From the NCBI GenBank assembly GCA_029721515.1, contig CM056559.1:13631001-13695000 (forward strand): 64,000 nt of DNA. Reading direction: 5' to 3'. Positions 1-13,000 of this stretch are shown here, in pieces. A program made the position numbers and the translations under genes. The notes beneath the pieces were generated by a model. The model was given only the letters and a program-made list of their open reading frames with translations. It did no database searches and was not told the origin of the DNA. How positions within the stretch are numbered: the first letter of the stretch is position 1; each line of letters begins with the position of its first letter. The DNA is from Synanceia verrucosa (lineage: Eukaryota > Chordata > Actinopteri > Perciformes > Synanceiidae).

Positions 1-480
1 AGTTTTAGATACAGTGGATGCTGTTCAGACCACTCTGGTCCAGTATCTCCCAGGACCTCTGTTTCTTTTCTTTCTTTTTTTTTTTTTTTAATATATCTCA
101 CAGTCTCTCGCGCGGTTGTTTTTCTTGTTTCTTCGTAAATAATCCAGCTGTTTTCTTTGCTCTCTCTAGCTGATCACTGTCCTCCTTCACTTTCTCCTGG
201 TTGTCTCTCCTCTTGTCTCCTCCTCGGACTGCCCGTTCGCTCTGCTCTCGCGCTCCGTTTGACAGCGCGCTGCGGCTCGCGCGGTGTTTATAATAAACTT
301 GGCAGAGCGCGAGACAATAGCAAGGCGGTGGTCTAGTTTCCATGACAATGCCACCAGTGAGTGAGCGTGGACACTGACGCCCCCCCCCCCCCCCCTTTTC
401 CTCCTCCCTCCTTCCTCGCCGCACCGCCCACGCGCTCCGGAGCATCTCGAGCTCGCAGGTGTCATCATGCAGAGTTGTAC
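1..480 (-). promoter_or_regulatory. CpG-rich candidate promoter and leader of a gene beyond the left edge
   Basis: The segment is rich in CpG (positions about 105-120, 225-315 and 415-450). On the minus strand it carries a TATAAAC box at 292-286, so a minus-strand start near 255-262 would be expected. Below that, the minus strand reads as a purine-rich, stop-containing leader without a recognisable coding exon. A C-run of about 16 lies near 380-396. In mammals PHOX2A lies next to the 3' end of CLPB in the same orientation, so this may be the phox2a promoter; that is synteny inference only, because no homeodomain exon is present here. Open frames crossing the segment are low-complexity and look non-coding. 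Confidence 0.35.
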
Positions 481-3400
481 CGTATATCATGTTTCCTTTA
501 TCGGACTTTTCTAACTCTTGCGTCAAGTCTTCTCATCCCACATATGACCAAAACCAAGTGTATTTCAATTATTTCACTGTGATGAAGCTATAAAACGTTT
601 ATTATGAGTTTAAGCTACTAATGCACTATTACTAATGGCCATTTCAGCCTTATCGTCTCCCCTTGAAATTTTCTCTTTCCAAGTCCTCAGAAACCACGTC
701 CAGTTTGTTCTATATACTGTACATCAGGTCATTTTCGGTATTTCATTGTTTTAAATATATCTGATTCAGGCAGAAGACAGCGACTGATTGGGATTTTTTG
801 AGTTTGCATTTTTAATTTCTCCTTGCTATTTGGGCTTATTGACACATGATAAGTACATGATATATATATATATATATATATGACTGAGAAACTTCACAGA
901 CTTAAAGGAGCAATATATCAATATATATATTTGCTCGGTTTGGCGGTTTTTGGATTAAAAAAGTGTCCGATATTGGACGCATGTAAAAGAAAAACTCACA
1001 CCGAGGAACTTGTCGCTCTTCTGAGAGAGTCTAATATCTGTAACTGTGTGATATTATAGGCTACTATTGTACAATTAGCCTATATTTGCATATTTGCATG
1101 AGACTGCAATGCACCGCTCAATGTAGTCTCACTGCCCCTCAAACGGCTCGTGGAAACATCCTCAGCCCAGCCACAGAAGTCTTTATGTGGGGAAAAACGT
1201 CCAGATGTGACGGTGATTGGTGAGATTAAAAGCTTTGATTTGATTCCGATCACTTTTACGGAGATGTCACCGGAGTGCGCGTCACTTTGATGTATAGGAC
1301 TAGAGAGGGAAGTGGCTGCGGAGACAACTGAGCAACCACGACAGCCTAACCATAAACGCATTGACGCTCCATAAATTGGTTTAAGTTTATTGTTCGGTGT
1401 CATACAATGTGATAAGTCATATCCCACACGGGCTCTATCACACACACACACACACACACACACACATCAGGACAAGTACACTGGCAGGCAGGAGCGCGCT
1501 CCATGCAGTTTCCAAAAGGCGCGGCTGCATTTCAAGCTCCGTTCATGAAATTAACAGGCGTTTTATTAGTGGATTAATTTCACCAAATAATATAATCTGC
1601 AAACCAAAATTGCGTTTTATGGGCATGCGAGAAGATAATTAAGTTTGTCTTGTGTGCCCGCGCGTTCAAAGAGCGCGCGCGCCCTTATCTCTCTGTCTTG
1701 ACCAGAGGCTGCATGGTGACGCTCCTTAATGTCATTAACTCACCAAACCCACGAGCGCGCGCATGCGTGCACTCGCCGCGCTGTACTCACTTATACTACA
1801 AATAAGTATAAATAATAAGGTTTGCCTGAGGCGTTCATTGTGTGGTTGGTGAGAGGTTTGCTGGTGGATGTTTGGGGCGGGGCGGCACGCGGTACCGCTG
1901 TTGATAGGCTGCAGTTGCTCAGCTCGTGTTGATGATGTTGGCTCGCAGAGCCGGTTGAGCGTCACTCATGTCTGTCGCTCTGTGTTTCGAGGATCACCAG
2001 TGCCAGACATGAGAGCTCTCCTTAAAATGGAAGATTCGTGCGTAATTGCGCACGACGTGCCTGTACTGGGCCACTGTGTCCAGCTCTTCCGTAGAATCAG
2101 CTGATGTCGACTTTGATGTCGCAGACTTCATGTTATATATACTTATAATTCTGGGCTAAATTTTCAAATACCCAACTTGAAGCTAAAATGCATGTTCCTA
2201 TTTAGAAACATCAGTTTTTTCCTTCATCATTAATGCACCCTGTCTGCAAAGATGCATTTTTCTTCCTTGAAATAATACCAAGTACTCAGCTCTTTACACT
2301 GGTAGGTCCAGAGGCGTTATATCAAAGTCTCAGTGCTTTAGGCTTTATAGATGATTCATGTCATGGCATAAAATGGGCTACTATAGGCCTAAGTAGGCTA
2401 TACGTGAGGATGTATAGAGACCCAAAAAACTGTTAGTCGTTTACATTGTGAATGTCTTCAAATAAAATCACTACAATGTTTCCCTTCCTAAAATATGCGA
2501 CACAGATATCCTTAAAAATACCCATGTGCTCCCTATGATCCCTGATAAATATCCATTTCATAAGCCTGGTGATGTTTTTGACTCACTCATTAACCCGTCC
2601 GCTCCCAGGTCAAGCCGTCTCTTGTGTGTCCTCGTCCCGTCTGCTGGGTTCAGAGGTGAGTTTACCGAGAAACTTAAACTGTTTCAAAGTTAAACTCTCC
2701 AGGCCGTTTCTGCCCCCCAAAAAAAAAAAAAAGAGCAGCCAGGAGCGACCCTAGCTCTCCCGCTTTTAAGCGTTTAAACTTTAATCCCTTCAAAGAGGGG
2801 ACCGGTCTCTTGCAGGCCACTAATCCGCCCTTAGTGCTTCAGCGCAGGGGGAGACTTCTCCTCAGCGGAGGCTTTAACTTTGGACTTTTACATTCATGGG
2901 GCGATTTGACGGAAACAGTAACGGGGATCTTTGGCATTCATGACGTCTGAGTCAACAGAGGGGGACACAATGGTCCCCTAGAGGCTCCTGAGGGCCCCTG
3001 AGAGAGCAAACCCCGACTATAAGGATTATAGGCCCATGGAGGACCGGGTTATTAGAGGGGGATCTATGGACGCACTTTACATATACTGTCCATTTCTAAC
3101 CATCGAGTTATGATTGAGTGAACATCATCAAAGTATCAATTTACTTTTTCAGTGAGTGGTGTTGTTGATTTAATAGCAGCATGATGAAATATTAAAACTG
3201 TAATGGCACGGCATAAAAAAAACAACTAATTGAGCGATAAAGATCGATTAAGAAGTTAAGTTAATGAAGGAAAATATTTAACTACCATAACAATAATTAA
3301 GAACATACTGAGTATATTATTAGAATTAAAAAAAATCATAACATACTTAAAGTATATTGTTGTTGTGAATATTTGATTAATGATTTTTTGCCTTCTAGGT

Positions 3401-4440
3401 GATCATAACTACATGCCTATAAAGCCTGACCTAAACATTTTTGCTGTGAAATGCATTATTATAAGTCCATATAGTCACACCTCATTCTTTGTCTTGTCTG
3501 ACTTAGCTTATTTCAAACACGAAAGGGGGTCTGATAATTGAATTGGAAACATTTGTTCCTCTCTGCTCCCATCTTTCCTGCAGCTTTAATTGTTTGTGAT
3601 GGTCTTCTCCACCCCTGAAGACACCGACTGGAGATCTGCATGCAGATTGATCTTTACGTGTGTGGGTGGAGAGACTGGTCTCTGTGATGGATGGATGGAT
3701 GGTCTTGATGGAGACATGGAGAAGTGTATGGATAGAGACAAGCCATAAGGGATGAGTGAAAGATGGGACAGCAGTGGACGCTGCTGGTTTAAAGAAAAGC
3801 CACGCGGGAGGCCACAGTCCGGTATCTGCCCGGTGACACACGGTGGTGGTCTGAAAAGCAAGTGAAGCTGTCAGTTAGAGAGAGAGAGAGAGAGAGTCTG
3901 CTCCATCCTCCATCCATCATGAAAGCTCAAAGAAGAAGAACATGTCCCGCGTGCTTAAAGCTGTTTCCATGCCTGGAAACTACAGCGACTACTGATTAAT
4001 AAAACACAACGAATGTGCATTTTTACGATTATTTTATGTCCTATTTAATGTCATTTGAAGTCAGTGCACTGGCCCGACACACAGATGATTTTAAATTGTG
4101 AACATGGTTGCTATGCAGCTGCTGGAATAAAATGCAAACATGAACAATAAACAAAAAGGTACATATAGGTGTCATATTGTGTTTTATATATTGAGACGCA
4201 ACTAATTAACCATCCACACCTTCTTTATTCCTTCTAAGATCATATTTTATTATAAAATAAATAAGCTGTCATCATTTGAATGAATAGTTATAACCAACTG
4301 TGGTGCAAGTTAAGGTTAATATTTAATCAAAGTCCAATTTCAATGAAGATTATACTGCTTATTTTTTTGATTATATGAAAACCTTAATTGTCTTAATTGT
4401 TCACTGTAATTTATAAATGCAACCAAATCGATCATTAAAA
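481..4440. other. Intergenic, mostly AT-rich, no gene recognised
   Basis: No open frame here resembles a known protein and none has convincing splice signals. The stretch includes a short TA run (about 860-880), a CA run at 1441-1466, CpG-rich patches at about 1650-1800, an A-run near 2718-2730 and a GA run near 3872-3895. The rest is unremarkable AT-rich DNA. Confidence 0.6.
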
Positions 4441-4720
4441 TGATTTACCCTGTTTGAAAGATTCATGCGCGCCTGTATTTTCTCCTTGAATTTTGCTGTT
4501 GTGCATATTGAATTATTACACCCATAGCTAGTCATGATAGATCGGATGCGGATAGCATTGGCAGTGTGTGTTTTCCTTGCACTGTATCACGTTATAAATG
4601 AATCTCCTAATGCTGATTTAATTGCCACCTGTGCGTATTTTGCCCGTGCGCAAAATACGCAAAATGATTGAGTTGAAACACACCATCTCAATAGAACAAA
4701 AAAGAGTCAACTGGACTCAA
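4441..4720. promoter_or_regulatory. Candidate conserved noncoding block with a perfect palindrome
   Basis: The block is non-repetitive and contains an inverted repeat with perfect 11-bp arms at 4633-4643 and 4650-4660 (GCGTATTTTGC and its complement) around a 6-base spacer. The left arm overlaps an E-box-like CACCTG just before it. No coding potential is visible. A regulatory role is inferred from the composition and from the likely developmental gene on the left; conservation cannot be tested here. Confidence 0.25.
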
Positions 4721-5700
4721 GCAAGTCTTTTTCATCTCATTCCCTTCATCGGTCATTTTTGGTTCTAGCATGTGCCCATAAATGATCACAATCATTATCA
4801 TATCTGTCATTAGTTTATATTATTCATAATTGTTATTATTCGATTACCAGGACCCATATTTCTTTTTCTTTTGCTCCAACTTCAGCCTCCGCTCAGCTGT
4901 GTGTGATCTGCACAGCCGAACAGCTGCTCTCCACCTGCAGTGTCACTAAAATGTGTCGTGTCATCGCCCCTCTTAAGATCCTCTTCCCTCGGAGGTGAAT
5001 TTGATTGCGCGTAAAATAAAATCAGAAATCGCAGATCCTGCCGTTAACATCAGGCCCGCGCCTCAAGCAGCAGCAGAGGCTGGCGGTGCATTTGATTTGT
5101 CCGGTGATGGATGAGAGACGGCGCAGGAGGGAGGGGGGCGGCGATTGTGGGCCAGGGGCCAGGGGGTCCCGTCGGTGCGCTTGTCCCCGCATTTCAATCC
5201 CCAATTACCGGAATGTACCGTGACGCTCCGGCTCGAGACGACGGCGCGCATCTAACCGGGTTAGAAACAGCAGCAAGTGTAGGAGTTGTGTTCAAGTCTT
5301 CACTCAGATCGAGTTGATACACATGAGCAAAACCCAGCCTACAGGAGGAAAAGATTCACTGTCTGTATATTTTATCAAATACCTTACTCAAATAATGTTT
5401 AAATCCGGGCCATGTTGCGCCCTTTCTGTGGGTTACAGCTGTAATCTGGGTCGAAGTGCATCATCTCATAGAAGTTGTTACAGGTGCTGTAATGCATACT
5501 GATAAAAACAGTCATACCTGAACATTTAGAAAAAAAGGTCCGGAATGGAACTGATCATTTGTGTGCACGTAAAATCTCTTGGCACCAGTATTTCATTTTC
5601 AAAATCACTTATCATCATCACTTACCAATAAAAATCAAGAAACCTAGCTCTAAATTTAGTAAAAGGATAAATAAAAATAAACCACAAATTAGTATCAGAT
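4721..5700. other. Intergenic with a GC-rich core at about 5040-5270
   Basis: The GC-rich core contains several CpGs and short frames (up to 68 codons) that match nothing recognised. The flanks are AT-rich. It could be a small CpG island or regulatory block; no gene is supported. Confidence 0.4.
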
Positions 5701-6420
5701 TGGCTCAAAAACGTGAAACGCTGCGCCACGCAGTCTAATGAGATAAAATGACTGTCCAGCACAAAGGCTGATGTTTTGCCATGTGCCACAAAATGCCCCC
5801 ATTAATTTGAAGCCATCAAATTACACTCGCAGTAATTTAAGTTCGCTCTAACATCAATCCAACATGCATTCATCAGCCGGAAAATGACGCAGAGCAGCTG
5901 CGGTTATTCTCATGCTGCGTACATCTCTCCACTGCGGCACCAGACCTGTATTATCCTAATGGATAGCGGCATGTTACTTAAAAAAAAGAAGCTTTTTAAG
6001 ATAAAAACCAGGTCCCGGGAGACCACAGTATACACACACACACACACATATGCGCGCGCACACATGCACACCACAGCTGGAGCGGCGAGGGATGGCCGCG
6101 CGCAGGAGAGCTTCTCCAAACACGCTAATTAGATCTCGAGCTCTGGCCCCGCGCTCTGAAAGCAGCCCAGCGGCGGGGCGCGCGGAGCTGTGGAAAGTTA
6201 ATTGAATTAAATTCCCTCTAAACTAATTAGGCTGCAATCTGCCACGCGAGCTGTCCCTGAGCAAGGTTCGAATTAGGCGGAATGGATTCTTTCCTTTTCT
6301 TTAAGAGAAAGGACGGCAGACTGGTGTGTTTTTGGTGGGCTTCTTTATTTGTCTTTTATGCTAATTCTCCCAGGGGACCGTCACGTGATTGCCTTCCGGT
6401 AACCTGACGGCATCCGGTGT
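5701..6420. promoter_or_regulatory. Candidate homeodomain-site cluster
   Basis: This non-repetitive block carries many TAAT-core motifs: CTAATGAG near 5737, ATTAATTTGA near 5801, a GCTAATTAG near 6123, and a dense group at about 6197-6232 including TTAATTGAATTAA and CTAATTAGG. A short CA run with GCGC interruptions lies near 6030-6065. TAAT cores are the established binding sequence of homeodomain proteins; calling this an enhancer of a neighbouring developmental gene is inference. Confidence 0.3.
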
Positions 6421-8080
6421 AGGCCTGCCGAACCAACCCTAGTCCACTGGTTCATCCCCGAACCACAAGAGGAGCTCCAGATGTAAAGAACTCCAAGAGG
6501 AACCCAAATAAAAGGCTGCGCTGCTGCATGGATGAAGCGCACTTTTAGAGCGGAGAGGACGGAGGTAATGGAGGTGAAATCGATCGCCTTCCTGGGGGAG
6601 CTCAATGAGAATGAGAGGGAGGGGGAGATGAGGGGAGTGCGGAGGGACACGGATGAAAATCCCCCGTTAAGAGCAGGGACAGATATGATAATGGGAGAGC
6701 CTCTAGTAGTCGTTCATCATTCACCACCTCCACCTGGCTGCTGCACCTCTCTGAGCTGCTGCTGCTGCCGCCCACCACTTCACTGAAATCAAACACACCC
6801 AAACTTCTTTACCTTTTTATTTACAGAACCCAGAGTAGTTTTCATGAACAGTATAGCACATGGGGCAAATCTGACACGTAACAGTATTGTTATTTTTGTG
6901 CACATTCAAGTACACAACAATAAATAGGAATAAATGGGTCTTATCTGAATAAATGTCATCACAAATCTGGAAAAAAAAACTGTTTGACTTTGCAAAGTTA
7001 TCCAGATGTCTTGGACAAATACTCTGTTGTAGTCAACTGGGCAACTGCTCCAAACTGCAGACCCACCTCTGCTGCATGTTGCAACTTGTTTTGGTCTTTA
7101 CTATTATTATTATATTATTATCATTTACTAGATATCAGGCAATATGGAGAAAGAATGGCATGACACGATCAGCACCTTGATTCCAGAGGGACTCCAAATT
7201 TGTGAAACTTTACTTTAATACAGATGTTTGACATTTCACCCTCTCCCTTAGTTTTCTGTCCTGTGTCTGTCTTGTACCCTGAACTCTCCTCCATGTATGA
7301 GCAGCAGAAGGTGGAGGAGACACACCAGGACAGAGGCAGACAGACAGACAGACAGACGGACAGTAGAGGAAGAGGCTGAGAAGAAAAGGCAGATTGAAGG
7401 AGAGAGAGAGAGGCTGAGCATGAGGCAGAAGGGAGGATGGAGCGAGATGGAGTGAGAGGGAGGTTAGGACGATGGAGGGCCAGGTTTCTGTTTCTCCATA
7501 ATCTAATCAGAGAAATGGCAGCAGTCAGAAATAGCCTGACGGACAGACTAAGAGCCTCTTCTCTCTCCCCTCCTCCTCTTATTCTTGTCTTCCTCCTCGG
7601 GGAGGGTAAATGGATACACACACACACACGCACACACACACACGCCAGCTTGACTTCCTAAAACCATAAAGTGTAGATGTGTTTGAGGGTTATAAGAGAT
7701 TGGAAAAAAAAGCCTTGAGGTATCATAGCAAAACCTGATCCACTGTCCAGATGCAGCCACTTCAAGAGTCGCACTTTTGAAAGCGTCTGCTGCTCTGCTG
7801 CTCCTTCGATCAGCTTCACAACATGCAGAAAACTTTTTATGTGACTTGTTTACAGTGCAAACTACAATTAATACAACCACAAGATTAGATTCATGAGTAG
7901 TTGGCAGACACAAAAAAAAACAAATCTCTTTCCAGTTACCAGGAAAGAAGACAACCAAAGTGTCCCTTATACCTTATACTTGATAAATATTACCCATCAT
8001 TAAGGAGATGGAGAATAAATAATTTTTCATTATTATTATTATTATTTAAACTTTGAGACAATTGAGATGTGAGTGAAAAG

Positions 8081-8343
8081 TCTGTAATTAAGGATTATTT
8101 TCATTATTGATTTAACTATTATCATTTTATTTAATCATTTAGATACTAAAATGTCAGAATAAATGCCCATAGCAATTTGCCAGAACACTAGACAACAACT
8201 CCAAATGGTATTTTCAGTTGGAAATTTGATTTATTTTACAATAATATAGAACAGATTAAAGAAGCCAGAAGCAGCAAATGTTTGGTATTTGTTCGTACAA
8301 TTAACCGATCGATGAATCTGTCGACTAATCGGCTGATCGATCA
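8081..8343. repeat. Degraded hAT-type non-autonomous element (dispersed family copy)
   Basis: The ends read like a fish repeat family whose termini resemble 'GCTGCAACTAAYGATTATTTTCATTATCGATTAATC'-type sequence: a GGATTATTTTCATTATTGAT start at about 8091 and a CGATGAATCTGTCGACTAATC end at about 8310-8330. The interior contains the family's typical 'AGAAGCCAGAAGCAGCAAATGTTTGG' segment around 8257-8283. Related copies are listed at 18654, 30690, 31069, 35600, 46463 and 52300. Family naming is from memory. Confidence 0.5.
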
Positions 8344-8713
8344 TTTGACAAAACCATTGCTTTGTTGTGCTGTGAATCTAAAGGGAATGACAGCACTGAC
8401 TCAGATGTGTGTAAAACAGGCTAAATGTGTGAGTTGTTGGGGGGTCCAGGCAGAGCACAGTAAGAGTGAATGTGTCTTTTCCCTTCATGCTAATTCCTCC
8501 CTATAGGGAAGACATTCCTGCAGAGTGTGTGTGTGTGTGTGTGTGTATGAGATGTCGTCTACATTTCTGTGGCATTTAACACGCTGCATTCCCTCCCAGC
8601 GTTTGACACAGACCCCCACACAGGACAGAATTAAAAGGAAATTCCTCTGTCATGTTGTTTCACAAGGTAGACAAGTGTTATTGTTGCAGAATTCCCACCC
8701 AGGCATTGGTCTC

Positions 8714-8716
<3 letters not shown>

Positions 8717-8754
<38 letters not shown>
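8717..8754. repeat. CA microsatellite
   Basis: An uninterrupted CA run of about 19 units, followed by imperfect CA-rich sequence to 8763. Confidence 0.95.
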
Positions 8755-8759
<5 letters not shown>

Positions 8760-9791
8760 ACATCCATCAGGAGTGTCAGTGCAACACAAACAGAACAAAA
8801 AACAGAGGAATTCCCTTTTTGTTGTGATGACTTTATTTACACGGCTGAGGCTGGGATACAAGAATGAAATATGTCGCTCGATTACATTTGGCGCCTCGTC
8901 AACACGCTGTTCAAACATTTATGAAACAACACTTTGAATATTATTTCTTTCTGACTTGATTTTTGGAGCCAGTGTACAGCACGGCCTCATGACGGACGAG
9001 ACTTCTGCACATCAACATGCATCAACAGAAACAATTCACAAGGCAGTTATATTAGCCATCGTTCAAATGGGTGCCTCTACATTTCTGCTTGGTATTTCTC
9101 CACTAACGCATTCTTTACTAAAACGAAATGAATAAGCAGGTTTGCAAACATTTATCAGTGAAGTTCTGCTGGTGAGTGAAAAGTGCATTACACAGCAACG
9201 AGCTGAGGTAACATCAAACTGTCTTTGGTCGTTAATACTTTGCTTTCTTTCAGACAAACCTGAAGCTGTTATCGACATCACAACTACTTTTTAAGCACCA
9301 ATTGTCAATATAAGCATTTTTATAAGCCTATTTCACATCATGTAACGTTAAGACCTCCATTCATCCTTTCAATGTCAGACATATATCATAATAAATATTA
9401 AATAATTTGTCTGTTTCCACTATGTCACAGCTGAGTTGATCAAGAAGAGGCTACTACAAACACAATGATGCAAAGCTTTTGTCTCGGCTACTAATATGGC
9501 TTTACTCTGCTGATGATTTGAGATGTTTGATGTACGTGAAGCTGCGCAGTCACGCTCAAATCTCTATGCTGTTTACAACCAACATACAGTATGCACTTGC
9601 CCTGCACTTACATTCTATATCTAAATGAGACTGTGTGCACAGCTCTTGATATCATCCAGCTGACATCAAAGTGTGTTTTAACATAAACAATATACTGTTA
9701 ACGGCACACGTTGTTGGCCGAAAAGTTGGCATGTAACTACTGCGAGTGTGTACTGAAACAGAGAGACAGTGATGTGTTCATCAGAGGTGCT

Positions 9792-9797
9792 TTTATT
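9792..9797 (-). terminator. clpb: Candidate clpb polyadenylation signal
   Basis: The minus strand reads AATAAA 104 bases after the clpb stop codon. A GT run on the plus strand (CA in the transcript) lies between the stop and the signal. It is the first canonical hexamer after the stop; use of a more distal site cannot be excluded. Confidence 0.5.
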
Positions 9798-9838
9798 GGT
9801 AACATCCATCCTCATGACACTGTGATGATGATGATGAC

Positions 9839-9840
<2 letters not shown>

Positions 9841-9868
<28 letters not shown>
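9841..9868. repeat. GT microsatellite in the clpb 3' UTR
   Basis: About 14 GT units, read as CA in the clpb transcript, starting 32 bases after the stop codon. Confidence 0.9.
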
Positions 9869-9869
<1 letters not shown>

Positions 9870-9900
9870 ATACATATCTGAATATATGCTCTGTGCTGTG

Positions 9901-10098
9901 TTAGTGTTCAGGGCTGAGTGGTGGACGGATGTCCAGCGTTCTCGATGAGCTGTCCTCTCCCACCACCTCAAGGCGCAGACTGGGCGTGCTCCGCTTCTCC
10001 TGGTCCTCTGATTGGACAGACAGGCGCAGAGTGCAGCCTTTGGGCAGCAGCTCCTGCTCGTACGCCGCTGCTAACTGGTTGACGACCCGCCGCTCAAC
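9901..10098 (-). CDS. clpb: clpb coding exon 16 and stop
   Basis: Codes VERRVVNQLAAAYEQELLPK, then a short variable stretch and LRLEVVGEDSSSRTLDIRPP LSPEH before TAA. The variable segment is shorter than in mammals, and the mammalian end VCNTI is absent. Confidence 0.97.
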   Translation of the reverse strand, partial: VERRVVNQLAAAYEQELLPKGCTLRLSVQSEDQEKRSTPSLRLEVVGEDSSSRTLDIRPPLSPEH

Positions 10099-13000
10099 CT
10101 GAGGGATCAGTGACGAGGTTGGTGGCGAAGCAGCTTAGATAATGTGTATGTAAAACCAGTATACTGATTGCAGGGTTCCAACTCATCCTTGAAAACCTGG
10201 AAAATGATTGACCAATTTTCCAGTCACGGAAAACATGGAAAATTATAAAAATGTCCTGGAAACAGTTGAGTTATCCTGAAAAATTATTGACCCTCCCCAT
10301 GCCTTGTGAGGGAATGCAAATGGGATAAAAGTTACTTTTAATCCATTTGCATAAATAATTTTCCAGGATGACTTTCCAGGACATTTGATCTTTTTTCATT
10401 TTCCATGTTTTCTATGATTGGGACATTGGTAAATCATTTTCCAGGTTTTCCAGGATGCGTGGTGATTGGTTGCCTACTGTGATGCCTTAGAGTTTTCAAA
10501 TTTTGCACGAATCATTTGTTACTTCTGATATTTCATATTACGGTCATAAATGGTTCATTGCTGAGCTTTGCCACTTGGCCCCTAAAACCATATAATGTTG
10601 ACTTTTTATATTTTACATACTGAAAACCAGGCATTGTTCTCTCTCTAGCTGGCTTTTCTTCGATTAACTCATTAACTGAAAAATGCCCATCGTGCTTTCT
10701 TAAAGTCTAAGGTGATGGCCAACATTTTATCACTGATTTAACTAGCTATAGGTTTGTTTAGTATTACTGGGTTTTATTAACAGGGATTTATAATATCAGG
10801 ATGATTTTATTTATTTTGATTGTAGTCTACCAATACGGAGACCTGAGAATTTCTCCATGTTTTCTTTCGTGCTGTGAACAACAATAAAGTATCTATCTAT
10901 TATCAAGTGCCTTAGACCAACATTTAGTTTAAGCATATTATCTTAACCTCTGTGTTTGGAAGGGAAAATGAGGCACAAACATTAAATTTATCAGGCAAAC
11001 TGTCTGCAAAGCCTGCAGAGCTGCTGTGTTCCTAGAGATACTACAAAAAAACGAATAATGGCGTTGCCTTGTATTTAATACCCTTTAAGGCCTTGAGAGT
11101 AGATATCACAATTTCTATCCCATTAACACCTTTTAGACAACCTGGTGTGGCATGTTATAGCACCTGCGTACCTCATGTTTGATAGAGCGCGCTCCATAAT
11201 GCATGTTATACCCTCCCGCCAGCAGCTCCAGAACTGGGCGCTCCCACTGAAGAGTGATGTCATGCCGCTGCTTGGCCTAACGACAGGTGAGGAGGAGGAG
11301 ATTTTGATTAGGTGTGCTGAAGTTAAAAAAAAAAAACTGGGTGATAAGAGTATCATAAACAGTCAAATCAGAAAGAGAGGATGGTAGATGCTGGAACAGG
11401 AAACAAAATGCAAAGACTGAGAGGAGATACTGTCAAGCAGCATGTCTGCCAGCGCTAATCAACAAGCCCTTAATGCGTTTTAATCAAACGCCAGTCAATA
11501 GCAGCAATCAGAGCTGTTCATTTAGCTCCTGATGTTAACGCTCCATTCAATAAAAACGATGCCGTGTTTCGCTCCGGAGATATAAACACTAATATTATAG
11601 CATTACACGTGCTGTATTTAAGGCAATAATGACAGCACAGTCTGTTAAACATAAGTGAGTGACAAACAAAAGGCTCATGAGGATTCTGTAATAATGAGCA
11701 CCGTTTACTGCCGCGTACAGACCAGCTATCATGAGACATGAACGCCTAAAACATTAAAGACAACAGAAACAAATAGATACAAAAGAACGAACACACGCAC
11801 AGCCGCATTCGAAAGACAGATGGAAGGAGTGAGAGTCATGAGTCAGGTTCCTATCAGTTGCCTGCAGGGCCCACGCTGGCTGCCAGGACACCAGCTGTAA
11901 TATTAATAATTAAATATTGATGAAGGCTCCACATGTTAAACACTGTAATCACATTATAGTGAGTAGTAGTGGCACATTATATTGATCTGCCTGTGTTCCT
12001 GCACAGCTCAGCGGCTGCAGGATGAAATAGGCAGTGTCTTCCAGCCCCGCTGGAGGACACCATGATAGAAATGTAGGGTGCTGAGAAGAGTTCGTACAAT
12101 GCCACATACCTTCTTAGCCCAGAAGTTGAGCTCTTTGCTGACCAGCTGCAGCAGCTCTGAGTGACAGAACGGCAGAAAGTATACAATTTCATTGATCCGA
12201 CCCAGAAACTCGTCCCTCCGGTAATGAGCCTGAGGGGGAACCAAAGACTTATCAATGGCAACCAACAATTCAAGATTCAAAGTGTTCACCGAGTAAACAT
12301 GTTACCCTGCATAACAAAATACTTCCTTTGATATCCACAGTGAATGCCCAGCAATACATTAAGTGTAAAACATATAAAAGATAAAAATAAATAGAGGCAT
12401 CTTAATGGCAAATAAGGCAATTCAAAAGGCAGCGATGTGGAAAAAAAATACTAGGCCAGTTACTGTAAACTACTGTGGACAAGCTAACAGTTAAAGTTTA
12501 AGTTAACATTTCTCCGTAAATACACAAGACAAGGTGTTTTATTACCTTCAGGATGGGTTGAATCACAGATTCTTTAAAGTGTCTGGAGATTTTGATGTCA
12601 TCACTTTTCTGTACATCCTCTGGGGGAAAACACAAATTTGATTTTAGTCACCTGACGGCTCTAAATGCCACAGTCTGTGCATTTTTCTTTTAAGACACTG
12701 AAAAGTCTCCACTAACAAAGTAGACAATCTGACAAACGCAATGATTGGACCATACTATAATAATATCTACCTAATGACTAATAATGTCATAATTTACCAT
12801 TAATGCAGCTGTAGTGTATGACGTACACAACAGATTCAAGTCAGTGTTATGTCTGCTGTTTGTGACTGCATGTTTACACGTGTTCATTTCCCTCACCAAG
12901 GTTATCCGCCAACTTTCTGCGGGTGATCGCTTCAGCCTCCTTGCGAAGCTGCAGTGCATGCTGGGCAATCTCATCACTTGCGATGTTAGATGTCATGATG

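Larger units (their letters stand above)
6421..9791. other. Intergenic region between the left block and the clpb 3' end
   Basis: No coding exon is recognised. It holds a GA-rich stretch (about 7300-7460), CA/GT microsatellites (7617-7644, 8525-8546, 8717-8754), a degraded interspersed repeat (8081-8343) and otherwise ordinary AT-rich sequence. Part may belong to a longer clpb 3' UTR. Confidence 0.55.
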
